Assembly: GCA_023389535.1 (NCBI GenBank)
Contig: JAEWEH010000026.1
Coordinates: 1-12,808 of the forward strand
Length of the DNA: 12,808 bases
Source of the DNA: Pseudomonadota bacterium
GTDB taxonomy: Bacteria; Pseudomonadota; Gammaproteobacteria; Burkholderiales; Burkholderiaceae_B
Reading direction: 5' to 3'
Positions 1-7,952 of the stretch are shown here, one piece after another. Position numbers and translations under genes: made by a program. The notes beneath the pieces were generated by a model. The model did not search any database, was not told the origin of the DNA, and was given only the letters and a program-made list of their open reading frames with translations. Position 1 is the first letter of the stretch; each line of letters starts with the position of its first letter.

Positions 1-3000
1 AGCACCGCGCCGGTATGAGACTGGTCTTTCAATTCCATCAAGTGCTCGGGCGACCCTTGAGCGACGATGCGCCCGCCGCCCGTACCCCCTTCGGGGCCCA
101 AGTCCATCACCCAGTCTGCCTCGGCAATGACGTCCAGATTGTGCTCGATGACGGCAACCGTGTTGCCGGCCGCGACCAAGCGGTGCAAGACGTGGATCAA
201 CTTTTCCACATCCGCCATGGAAAGTCCGACCGTCGGCTCATCCAGTACGTACAAGGTATGGGGGATGCGGGATGCACGGCCCGTCTTGATGACGCCGTCG
301 TTCAGCCGGGCTTTGGCCAATTCCGTAACCAGCTTGATGCGCTGCGCCTCGCCGCCGGACAGCGTGGGCGAGGGTTGGCCCAAGGTCAGGTAACCCAGGC
401 CCACGTCCTGCATCAACTGCAGTATGCGGGATATCCGCGAGTGCGCGGAGAAGAACTCCACTGCCTCGTCGACCTCCATCTTCAGCACTTCGCCCGCGCT
501 CTTGCCGCGCCAGGTGATACCGAGCGTATCCCGATTGAAGCGCTCGCCGTTGCACGCATCGCATAACACCTTCACATCCGGCAGGAAGCTCATTTCCAGC
601 GTACGCATGCCCTGGCCTTCGCAGACCGGGCACCTGCCTTCTCCCGTGTTGAAGGAAAAGCGCGCCGCTGTCCAGCCACGCATGCGGGCTTCGCGCGTAT
701 CGGCGAACAGCTTGCGCACGTCATCCCAGAACCCGACATAGGTGGCCGGGCAGGAGCGTGGCGTTTTACCGATGGGAGTCTGGTCCACTTCCAGCACACG
801 GTCCAGCTGTTCCCAGCCCGTGATGCCCACGCAGCCATGCCATGCGGGTTCTTTCCGGATCGAGAGTGCTTGCGCAACATTATTCAGCATGACATCGCGC
901 GCCAGCGTCGATTTGCCTGATCCGGATACGCCGGTAACGACGGTCAGCCGGCCGACCGGGAGGCTGGCGTCGACATTGCGCAGATTGTGCAGGTGCGCCT
1001 TATGCACCTGCACCATGGGGTGGTCCGCTGGTACCGGGCGGCGTTTCTCCAGAGGGTGCTGCAAAGGATGTTTGAGGTAGCGTCCGGTCACCGAGCGCGG
1101 GTTGTCCATCAGATCTTGCGCGGAGCCTTGCGCCACGACCATGCCGCCGCGCACGCCGGCGCCCGGCCCGATGTCGATGATGTGCTGGGCGCGCCGTATC
1201 GTGTCTTCGTCATGCTCGACCACGACCAGGGTGTTGCCATTGCCTTCCAGCTTGGCCAACGCATCCAGCAGGATTTGATTGTCCCGCGGGTGCAGCCCTA
1301 TGGTGGGTTCGTCCAGCACATAGCACACGCCTTGCAGGTTGGAACCCAATTGCGCCGCGAGCCGTATGCGCTGCGCTTCGCCGCCGGAAAGCGTAGGGGC
1401 TGCGCGGTCCAGCACCAGGTAGCCCAGGCCGACTTCGCGCATGAAATTCAGCCGGCCCTGGATTTCCGCCAATATGTCGCGCGCGATTTCGCTTTCCCGG
1501 TCCCGGCTGACCAAGCCGGAAAAAAAGGCCTGGGCTTCAGAAACAGGCATCGACGCGAGTTCGGCGATCGAACGCCCACGCCAGAGAAAGGCGCGCGACA
1601 CCGGGTTCAGCCTGGCGCCGTGGCAACTGCTGCAGGTTTCCGCATCGCCTTCATACCAGGCATTCCAGGCTGTTTCTTCGCCTGTCTGTTCCGCATCGAA
1701 GCCGCTCAGCTGCAGCCCGGTGCCATAGCAACTGGTGCACCATCCGTGCTTGGAGTTGTACGAGAACATGCGTGGATCGGGCTCGGGAAAACTCGTGCCG
1801 CAACCCGGGCACGCCCGCTTGACGGAAAAACTCTTTTGCTCCGCCGCGGCGTGCAGGCCGGCGCTGCGGCGCGCATCCAGCGTTTCGGCCGAGTCGGCGG
1901 TGACATCCAGCAACACGCTGAAGCTGCCTTGCCCATGCTCCAATGCCGATCGGATCGCGGCCCGCAAAGCCTGTTCATCGCGCGCGTCCACCAGCAGATC
2001 GGCCACCGGCAGCTCTATCGTGTGTTCCTTATAGCGGTCCAGGCGCGGCCAGGGCGCAACCGGGATGAATTCGCCGTCCACGCGCAGATGCGAATAGCCT
2101 TTGCCGGCAGCCCATTTGGCCAGATCGGTGTAATAGCCCTTGCGCGCCGTGACCAGGGGGGCCAGCAAGCCGATATGACGGCCCTTGTAATGGCTGAGTA
2201 TTTGCGCGGCGATCTGCTCGGCCGTCTGCGGCTGCACGGGCACGTGGCAGTGCGGGCACATCTGCGTGCCCAGCTTGACGTACAGCAGGCGCAGGAAGTG
2301 GTGGATTTCCGTCATGGTGGCCACGGTGGACTTGCGTCCGCCACGGCTGGTGCGCTGCTCGATGGCGACGGTGGGCGGTATGCCGTAGATGGCATCGACG
2401 TCGGGCTTGCCGGCCGGCTGCACAATGGCACGCGCATAAGCGTTCAGCGATTCCAGGTAGCGGCGCTGGCCTTCATTGAAGAGAATATCGAAGGCCAGGG
2501 TGGACTTGCCCGATCCCGATACGCCGGTGATGACCGTGAAGGTATCGCGCGGAATGCTGACGTTGATGCCTTTCAGGTTGTGTTCCCGGGCATTGATGAT
2601 GTCGATGCTGCTGGCGCCGCCGCGTCGTTTATTGACCACGCTTTGCAGCGGCGTGCCGGCGTCAGGGCTGTATGCAGGGACCGGCTCCGCCAGCGCTTTG
2701 GCCTGCAGGGACTTGTCTTCGTAGACGATTGCGTCAATGTAGTCCGCCAGCGCCCGGCCCGTATGCGAGGCGGGGTTGTTCATCAGTTGTTCCGGCGTGC
2801 CCTCGCCGACGACCTGGCCGCCGGCGTCGCCGCCTTCGGGGCCCAGGTCAATGAGCCAGTCCGCCGCCCGGATGACGTCCAGATTATGTTCGATGATGAG
2901 CAAGGAATGGCCCGCGGCCAGCAGCTTGCGGAAGGCGCGCATGAGACGCGCCACATCGTCAAAGTGCAGGCCCGTGGTCGGCTCGTCGAATAGAAAGAGG

Positions 3001-5705
3001 CTGCCTTTCTTGGCGACCTTGGCTGCCGAGATGCCGCTGCGCGCCGCCGCAGCCAAGTGTCCCGCCAATTTCAGCCGTTGCGCTTCGCCCCCCGACAAGG
3101 TGGGCACAGGCTGGCCCAGGCGCACATATTCGAGCCCGACATCAGCCAGCGGCGCCAGCCCCCACTGCACGTCACGCAAGCCGCTGAAGAACTCCAGCGC
3201 CTCGCTGATGGTCATGTCCAGGACTTGGTCGATGGAGGCGCTGCGCCCCAGGTGCTCGACCTTGACCTCGAGGATCTCCGGCCGGAAGCGTTTGCCATCG
3301 CAATCGGGGCAGCGCAGGTAGACGTCGGACAGGAACTGCATTTCGACGTGTTCGAAACCGGTGCCGCCGCAAGTGGGGCAGCGGCCGTCGCCCTTGTTGA
3401 AACTGAACGTGCCCGCGGTGTAGCCGCGTTCGCGCGCCAGCGGAGCTGCGGCGAACAGCTTGCGTATGGGATCGAAGGCGCCGACATAGCTGGCCGGATT
3501 GGAGCGCGCGGTCTTGCCGATGGGGGTTTGATCCACCAGGACGACTTCCGCCAATTGCTCCGCGCCCAACAGGCGATCGTGTTCCCCGGGCGCTTCGGTG
3601 GGCTTGCCGCGCTGCTTGAGTATGGCTGGATAGAGCACGTCCTGGATCAGCGTGGATTTCCCTGACCCCGATACGCCGGTGACACATACCAGCCTGCCCA
3701 GCGGAATGGAAGCCGATACATTCTTCAGGTTGTTGGCGCGTGCGCCTTCAAGGATCAGGCGGGGTGTGTTCGATGCGACCGGCATGGGGCGCGGCGCTTC
3801 GACACGCATACGGCCGCCCAGGTAATTGCCCGTCAGTGTGTCGGCATTGCGCAGCTGATCCGGCGTGCCGTCGAATACGATGCGCCCGCCGCGCTCGCCC
3901 GGACCGGGCCCGATATCCATGATACGGTCCGCCGCGACCATGACCTGAGGGTCGTGTTCCACCACGACCAGCGTATTGCCGTTGGCGCGCAGGCGGTGCA
4001 TGACCTGGACCACGCGATGCATGTCGCGCGGATGCAGGCCGATGGAGGGTTCGTCGAGCACGAAAAGGGTATTGACCAGCGAGGTGCCCAGTGCCGTGGT
4101 GAGATTGATGCGCTGCACTTCGCCGCCCGATAGCGTGCGGCTCTGGCGATCCAGCGACAGATAACCCAGGCCCACATCGCACAGGAACTTGAGGCGCGTG
4201 CGGACCTCGTTCAGCAGCAAGTCGATGGCGGCATCGATACGGCTGCCGAAGCTGATGTCGGAAAAGTAATCGCGCACCCGCTCGATCGGCAGGCGCATCA
4301 AGTCATGCAGGCCCAGGCCCGGCATGGCGTTCAATTGATCGCGGGTCCAGGAGGCTCCCACTGGCGTGAAGCGCGGGTAGTGGCCGTCGCCGTCGCTTTC
4401 GGTTCTGGCGCCCAGGCGCCATAGCGTGGCTTCAGGCTTGAGGCGTGCGCCCCCGCAGGCCGGGCAAGGATTGTAGCTGCGGTATTTCGACAGCAGTACC
4501 CGTACGTGCATCTTGTAAGCCCGCGATTCCAGCCAGTCGAAAAACCGCTGCGCGCCATACCACTGCGTCTTCCATGCGCTGGGCCCGCCTTTCCAGTCGT
4601 CCGTGCCGGCGATGACCCAGCGCTTTTCGCGCTCGTCCAGATCCTGCCATGGAATATCCATTCGGATGCCGGCAGCAGGAGCGTACTGTTCCATTTCGGT
4701 CTGGCATTCTTTGTAGCTTGCGGTCTGCCACGGCTTGATGGCGCCGCCGCGCAGCGTCTTCTTTTCATCCGGTACGACCAGCCCATAGTCGATGCCCATG
4801 ACCCGGCCGAATCCACGGCAGGCCTCGCAAGCGCCCAACGGTGAATTGAATGAGAAGGTGCTGGGCAAGGGAGTGCTGTATTCGATGTCGCAATGGGCGC
4901 AATGCAGGCGGTTGCTGAATCGCCAGGCGGTTTCCTGCGCCTGTTCATCGCCCGATTCCGGCATGGCGTACACAGCGAGGTGGCCGCCACCCTGCTTGAG
5001 GGCAGTATCCAGCGCTTCCATGACCCGCTGCGGCTCCGCCGAACTGAAGCGGAAGCGGTCCTGCACCACATGCAGCACGCGCAGCTTTTCAGCCTTGGGG
5101 GCGCGCTTGGCTTTGCCCTTGCCACTGCTGGCGGGCGCCGCGTGCAGGCGGGTTTCTTCATGATGGACGCGCGTGTAGCCTTGTTGCTCCAGGAAGCCAC
5201 GCACTTCGTCTTCCGTGAAATTAGCCGGGATCACGATAGGAAACGTGATGATCAGGCGCGGGTCTTCGGCGCCGGCGAGCGTCGCCAACTGCTGTTGTAT
5301 GGACTGTGCGCTGTCCCGCTGTACGCGGCGGCCGCAGCATTGGCAGTGCAGGTGGCCCAGGCGGGCGAACAGCAACTTCAAATGGTCGTTCAGCTCGGTC
5401 ATGGTGCCCACGGTGCTGCGCGAATTGCGCACCGGGTTTACCTGATCGATGGCGATGGCGGGCAGTATGCCCTCGATGCGATCCACCTGTGGTTTGTCCA
5501 TGCGATCCAGGAACTGGCGTGCATAGGGCGAGAAAGTCTCCACATAGCGGCGCTGCCCTTCGGCATACAGCGTGTCGAAAGCCAGCGAACTTTTGCCCGA
5601 GCCGGAAACACCGGTAAGTACCAGCAATTCGCCAGTGTGGATATCTACATCGAGGTTTTTGAGGTTGTTCTGGCGTGCGCCGAATATGCGGATTTCTGAG
5701 CTCAT
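1..5705 (-). CDS. uvrA: Tandem (double-length) excinuclease ABC subunit UvrA, C-terminus cut by window edge
   Basis: UvrA is the ATP-dependent damage sensor of nucleotide excision repair; it loads UvrB onto damaged DNA. The frame is open for 1901 codons from ATG at 5705 and runs off the window. Two complete UvrA-like halves are fused. Walker A motifs (GVSGSGKS) lie at residues 32-39, 677-684, 1061-1068 and 1592-1599; LSGGE signatures at 525, 870, 1439 and 1782; Walker B DEP at 551, 907, 1465 and 1822. Four-cysteine zinc modules occur in both halves (269/272/293/296, 776/779/799/802, 1299/1302/1323/1326, 1692/1695/1714/1717). A linker at about 985-1032 joins the halves. Ordinary UvrA is about 940 residues and works as a dimer, so this may be a covalent pseudo-dimer; tandem UvrAs are known in some proteobacteria. 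The start aligns with the usual UvrA N-terminus but has only a weak ribosome-binding site. I see no LexA-type CTGT-N8-ACAG box upstream. Whether a standard uvrA also exists elsewhere cannot be told. Confidence 0.96.
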   Translation of the reverse strand, partial: MSSEIRIFGARQNNLKNLDVDIHTGELLVLTGVSGSGKSSLAFDTLYAEGQRRYVETFSPYARQFLDRMDKPQVDRIEGILPAIAIDQVNPVRNSRSTVGTMTELNDHLKLLFARLGHLHCQCCGRRVQRDSAQSIQQQLATLAGAEDPRLIITFPIVIPANFTEDEVRGFLEQQGYTRVHHEETRLHAAPASSGKGKAKRAPKAEKLRVLHVVQDRFRFSSAEPQRVMEALDTALKQGGGHLAVYAMPESGDEQAQETAWRFSNRLHCAHCDIEYSTPLPSTFSFNSPLGACEACRGFGRVMGIDYGLVVPDEKKTLRGGAIKPWQTASYKECQTEMEQYAPAAGIRMDIPWQDLDEREKRWVIAGTDDWKGGPSAWKTQWYGAQRFFDWLESRAYKMHVRVLLSKYRSYNPCPACGGARLKPEATLWRLGARTESDGDGHYPRFTPVGASWTRDQLNAMPGLGLHDLMRLPIERVRDYFSDISFGSRIDAAIDLLLNEVRTRLKFLCDVGLGYLSLDRQSRTLSGGEVQRINLTTALGTSLVNTLFVLDEPSIGLHPRDMHRVVQVMHRLRANGNTLVVVEHDPQVMVAADRIMDIGPGPGERGGRIVFDGTPDQLRNADTLTGNYLGGRMRVEAPRPMPVASNTPRLILEGARANNLKNVSASIPLGRLVCVTGVSGSGKSTLIQDVLYPAILKQRGKPTEAPGEHDRLLGAEQLAEVVLVDQTPIGKTARSNPASYVGAFDPIRKLFAAAPLARERGYTAGTFSFNKGDGRCPTCGGTGFEHVEMQFLSDVYLRCPDCDGKRFRPEILEVKVEHLGRSASIDQVLDMTISEALEFFSGLRDVQWGLAPLADVGLEYVRLGQPVPTLSGGEAQRLKLAGHLAAAARSGISAAKVAKKGSLFLFDEPTTGLHFDDVARLMRAFRKLLAAGHSLLIIEHNLDVIRAADWLIDLGPEGGDAGGQVVGEGTPEQLMNNPASHTGRALADYIDAIVYEDKSLQAKALAEPVPAYSPDAGTPLQSVVNKRRGGASSIDIINAREHNLKGINVSIPRDTFTVITGVSGSGKSTLAFDILFNEGQRRYLESLNAYARAIVQPAGKPDVDAIYGIPPTVAIEQRTSRGGRKSTVATMTEIHHFLRLLYVKLGTQMCPHCHVPVQPQTAEQIAAQILSHYKGRHIGLLAPLVTARKGYYTDLAKWAAGKGYSHLRVDGEFIPVAPWPRLDRYKEHTIELPVADLLVDARDEQALRAAIRSALEHGQGSFSVLLDVTADSAETLDARRSAGLHAAAEQKSFSVKRACPGCGTSFPEPDPRMFSYNSKHGWCTSCYGTGLQLSGFDAEQTGEETAWNAWYEGDAETCSSCHGARLNPVSRAFLWRGRSIAELASMPVSEAQAFFSGLVSRDRESEIARDILAEIQGRLNFMREVGLGYLVLDRAAPTLSGGEAQRIRLAAQLGSNLQGVCYVLDEPTIGLHPRDNQILLDALAKLEGNGNTLVVVEHDEDTIRRAQHIIDIGPGAGVRGGMVVAQGSAQDLMDNPRSVTGRYLKHPLQHPLEKRRPVPADHPMVQVHKAHLHNLRNVDASLPVGRLTVVTGVSGSGKSTLARDVMLNNVAQALSIRKEPAWHGCVGITGWEQLDRVLEVDQTPIGKTPRSCPATYVGFWDDVRKLFADTREARMRGWTAARFSFNTGEGRCPVCEGQGMRTLEMSFLPDVKVLCDACNGERFNRDTLGITWRGKSAGEVLKMEVDEAVEFFSAHSRISRILQLMQDVGLGYLTLGQPSPTLSGGEAQRIKLVTELAKARLNDGVIKTGRASRIPHTLYVLDEPTVGLSMADVEKLIHVLHRLVAAGNTVAVIEHNLDVIAEADWVMDLGPEGGTGGGRIVAQGSPEHLMELKDQSHTGAV

Positions 5706-5764
5706 GGCACTATGATAATCTTTCTTCGAAGCGGCGCAGCGGCGTGTTGGCGGTGGTTGGTCTT

Positions 5765-5794
5765 TTGTGCTCCATCCGCGTTTTGCAGTATAAT
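5765..5794 (+). promoter_or_regulatory. Candidate sigma70 promoter of the small basic protein gene
   Basis: A perfect TATAAT -10 hexamer sits at 5789-5794, preceded at 18 nt by a weak -35 (TTGTGC, 5765-5770). Transcription would begin near 5801, giving a leader of about 60 nt. On the opposite strand the same bases read TATACT/TATTAT, so the element could also serve the divergent uvrA gene, although I see no good -35 on that side. Confidence 0.55.
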
Positions 5795-5860
5795 AGTTGG
5801 TTAATTTATTTTGGGCCCGCCTGATAGCGAGCCTTCGCACGTAAAGACTCGGAGATCATC

Positions 5861-5989
5861 ATGGCAGAAATCAAACGCACGCGGCGCAACACCCTGGAAC
5901 GCCGTTGCCTTGGCAAGGCATTCAAGCGCCTTTTCGTGCGCGCGCCCAAGGGTGTGTTCAAGATGCTGGAAAAGGTCAAGCGCGCCTGA
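5861..5989 (+). CDS. Small highly basic hypothetical protein, 42 aa
   Basis: I do not recognise this protein and propose no function. It has 42 residues, starts MAEIKRTRRN and ends MLEKVKRA. It carries about 15 Lys/Arg against 3 Glu, so the net charge is near +12, with a single Cys at 16. Residues 18-41 alternate basic and hydrophobic positions and could form an amphipathic helix, which would fit nucleic-acid, ribosome or membrane-surface binding; that is inference. The case for a real gene is the setting: a GGAG ribosome-binding site at 5851-5854 six bases before ATG, a consensus -10 box about 70 bases upstream, strongly G/C-biased third codon positions, and a strong intrinsic terminator 84 bases after the stop. 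The unit appears monocistronic, about 300 nt long and divergent from uvrA. Confidence 0.72.
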   Translation: MAEIKRTRRNTLERRCLGKAFKRLFVRAPKGVFKMLEKVKRA

Positions 5990-6072
5990 ACGCCACACGT
6001 TGATCAGGCCCTGACACCGGGGCCTTCGGGCCGCCACGCCCAGCGCTTGTATCCAAATGCAAGGTTGGCAAG

Positions 6073-6106
6073 AAATCCGCAGATTCACGGTCTGCGGATT
6101 TTTTTT
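6073..6106 (+). terminator. Intrinsic terminator after the small basic protein gene
   Basis: An 11-bp perfect stem (6073-6083 with 6091-6101, arm AAATCCGCAGA) encloses a 7-nt loop and runs into a T tract (6099-6106). It closes the transcript of the 42-residue protein gene. Upstream, at 6021-6032, GGCC-TTCG-GGCC forms a small UUCG-loop hairpin that may add structure to the 3' untranslated region. Confidence 0.9.
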
Positions 6107-6164
6107 GGCCTATGATGGCGCTAGGAAAATATAAATAAATAAGTCATTACTACGTCAGTCCACC

Positions 6165-7100
6165 ATGTCCACTTGGCGCCATCTTTTTACGGTTATTACG
6201 CCTACGTATAACCGGGCCCACACCTTGGAAAGAGTGTATTCATCGTTGCGTGAACAGTCCTTCCAGGATTTCGAGTGGGTGATCGTGGACGACGGTTCCA
6301 CCGACAACACGCGCGCCATGGTCATGGGCTGGCAGCAAGAGGCCAGCTTTCCGATCCACTACATGTGGCAAAGAAACCAGCACAAGAAAACAGCTTTCAA
6401 CCGAGGCGTCAGGAAAGCGAACGGTGAACTGGTCGTCGCGCTGGACAGCGACGACAGCCTGGATACGAACGCGCTGTATGCAATGGCCAGCGCCTGGAAG
6501 GAAATACCCGCTTTGGAGCGGTCCCAATACGTTGCCATTACCGGCTTATGCGCGCGGCCAGACGGCCACATCGTGGGGGACATGTACCCGCGCGACATCT
6601 TCGACGCAACCGCCCTGGACATGACGTTCAAATATCATGTCAAAGGCGAGAAGTTCGGCTGCTTGCGCACGGATGTCTTGCTGCAATTCCCCTTCCCGGA
6701 AGAGTTCGCGGGCTTCGTGCCGGAAAGCCTGGTGTGGCGCGCCATTGCCCGGGCGGGTTTTCTTACGCGCTTTGTGAACCAGGTATTTCGCGTTTATCAC
6801 GACAGCCGCGATTCGATTTCCAACCAAGGCAAGGAAAGCCAGCAGCATGCCCTCGGGCTGTGGCTGCTGGCCCAGGATACTGTGGTTGAATGCCTGCCCT
6901 GGTTCCGATATAGGCCGCAGGCATTCCTGATGGCGGCGGCGCGTTATACGCGTTTCTCGCTGCATTTGCGGCACAGCAACCAGCCCTTGCCCAAGGGCAG
7001 GACATTACGGGGCATTGCGCCGCGCACGCTGGTCGGGGTAATGTGGCCGATCGGAGCCCTGCTTTATGTGCGGGACCGGGCGAGGGCCGTAGTCGCTTGA
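6165..7100 (+). CDS. Family 2 glycosyltransferase (GT-A fold)
   Basis: A 311-residue predicted glycosyltransferase that would move a sugar from a nucleotide-sugar donor to a cell-surface glycan or lipid acceptor; donor and acceptor cannot be read from the sequence. The N-terminal nucleotide-binding core is typical of GT2: TPTYNR at 12-17, VDDGSTDNT at 41-49, and the metal-binding acidic motif DSDD at 94-97. PESLVW at 186-191 holds Glu187, in the position of the usual catalytic-base region. There is no signal peptide. A short hydrophobic stretch near 288-301 could be a membrane-associated segment but is short for a full helix. The start follows an AT-rich leader (6126-6142) with no clear Shine-Dalgarno sequence. 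The gene stands alone, outside any visible polysaccharide cluster, between a terminator and a convergent gene. Confidence 0.9.
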   Translation: MSTWRHLFTVITPTYNRAHTLERVYSSLREQSFQDFEWVIVDDGSTDNTRAMVMGWQQEASFPIHYMWQRNQHKKTAFNRGVRKANGELVVALDSDDSLDTNALYAMASAWKEIPALERSQYVAITGLCARPDGHIVGDMYPRDIFDATALDMTFKYHVKGEKFGCLRTDVLLQFPFPEEFAGFVPESLVWRAIARAGFLTRFVNQVFRVYHDSRDSISNQGKESQQHALGLWLLAQDTVVECLPWFRYRPQAFLMAAARYTRFSLHLRHSNQPLPKGRTLRGIAPRTLVGVMWPIGALLYVRDRARAVVA

Positions 7101-7106
7101 AGCCAG

Positions 7107-7122
7107 GCGGCCGTCAGGCCGC
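7107..7122. terminator. Hairpin between convergent genes, possible bidirectional terminator
   Basis: GCGGCC-GTCA-GGCCGC forms a perfect 6-bp GC stem with a 4-nt loop, starting 7 nt after the glycosyltransferase stop. Neither strand has a following T tract, so intrinsic termination would be weak. It may instead mark transcript ends or protect 3' ends. Confidence 0.4.
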
Positions 7123-7193
7123 GCCTTGGGGCTAGGCTTGCTTGCGATTCAAGCGCGGCAGCCCGTGCCGCAGCATGCCGAACCAGGCGCCCT

Positions 7194-7694
7194 TCAATGC
7201 AAAGTGCGATGCGGGTCGTGGTCCTGCATGTCGTAGGGATCGTCATCATCATCGTCGCTATCGTCGTCTTCATCCGGCGCTACGGCATCATCCAGCATGG
7301 CGAAAGGCAGGATGTCGGACAGGTTTTCGGTCCAGGCGACTTCGTCACCTTGCTGGTCGACCTTGATGAAGCGCACGCCTTCCAGGTCCGACAGTTGTAT
7401 GGCCCACAGGTATTCGCAATCGTAGACATCGCCTTCCGCAAGTTGCAGTCCGCCGGTGTTGCCCAGCAGCCGCGCCCCGGCGCCGCCGATCTGGACGACG
7501 ACATGTTCCGCCATGTCGTCTTCAATGCCTAGCGGCACTGCGAAAATTACCCACTCGTAGCCCATTTCTTCGGCGTCCATGACTTCGGCCAGCACCGGTT
7601 TGCCCATGTAGGCGCTCAGCGCATCGGCGGTGCGGCCCAATAAATCAAGCTCGTCGGCTGTGAAGACGAGGGGTGTGTCTTGGGATGGTGTCAT
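7194..7694 (-). CDS. Hypothetical acidic protein with poly-Asp C-terminal tail, 166 aa
   Basis: I do not recognise a named family. The 166-residue protein has no signal peptide or membrane helix, so it is probably cytoplasmic. Residues 1-130 look like a compact alpha/beta domain with alternating hydrophobic strands (for example EWVIFAVPL at 47-55 and EHVVVQIGG at 63-71). Residues 141-152 are DEDDDSDDDDDD, followed by a His-containing end (HDPHRTLH). Such tails can bind basic proteins or metal ions, but that is inference. I chose ATG at 7694 because a weak GGAAAA ribosome-binding site lies 8 bases upstream and the protein composition changes there; the frame stays open to 7874, but the upstream residues look non-coding. 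The gene is divergent from ettA and convergent with the glycosyltransferase. A -1 frame just past the tail stays open to 7132. Confidence 0.75.
   Translation of the reverse strand: MTPSQDTPLVFTADELDLLGRTADALSAYMGKPVLAEVMDAEEMGYEWVIFAVPLGIEDDMAEHVVVQIGGAGARLLGNTGGLQLAEGDVYDCEYLWAIQLSDLEGVRFIKVDQQGDEVAWTENLSDILPFAMLDDAVAPDEDDDSDDDDDDPYDMQDHDPHRTLH
7239..7274 (-). repeat. GAT/GAC trinucleotide tract encoding the poly-Asp tail
   Basis: Twelve consecutive codons (residues 141-152 of the acidic protein) are nearly all GAT or GAC, broken by one GAA/GAG-type and one Ser codon. Slippage in such tracts would change tail length in steps of one residue without breaking the frame. The interruptions make it an imperfect, probably fairly stable repeat. 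Confidence 0.6.
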
Positions 7695-7952
7695 GAGAGT
7701 TTTCCGAACATGTCGCGCTTGACCCCGTGGCCAACGGGAAGAAGAGACCATTTTAAGTGATTCTGCGTCGCTAGGCGGCAGCGTCATAGTGTGTCGCCCA
7801 GTCGCCTGGCCGCAATCGAGTGCGTGCCGATGGGCAACAGCCTCGGCTCGTGTGGATGGAATGAACGAAGGCACCCTCCCGGACGCTTTATTTTCATACA
7901 GCGCCTACAATCGGCTTTTTACTCTTACTCTTTTCCGTGACTTGCTAGTTAT

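Noticed and set aside
987..2993. 668-codon open frame on the plus strand
   Set aside because: It lies wholly antisense to the tandem UvrA frame, whose motifs are unmistakable. Its translation has no recognisable domain, and long antisense frames are common opposite GC-rich genes.
3057..3665. 202-codon plus-strand frame (and similar ones at 4893-5699)
   Set aside because: These are antisense to conserved UvrA sequence, with no start context or family features.
5801..6088. 95-codon minus-strand frame overlapping the 42-residue gene
   Set aside because: It overlaps the terminator and the small gene antisense, has no ribosome-binding site, and shows no protein-like pattern.
7695..7874. N-terminal extension of the acidic protein, to ATG at 7874
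   Set aside because: The extra residues are low in secondary-structure pattern, and the ATG at 7694 has a nearby ribosome-binding site. It cannot be fully excluded without homologues.
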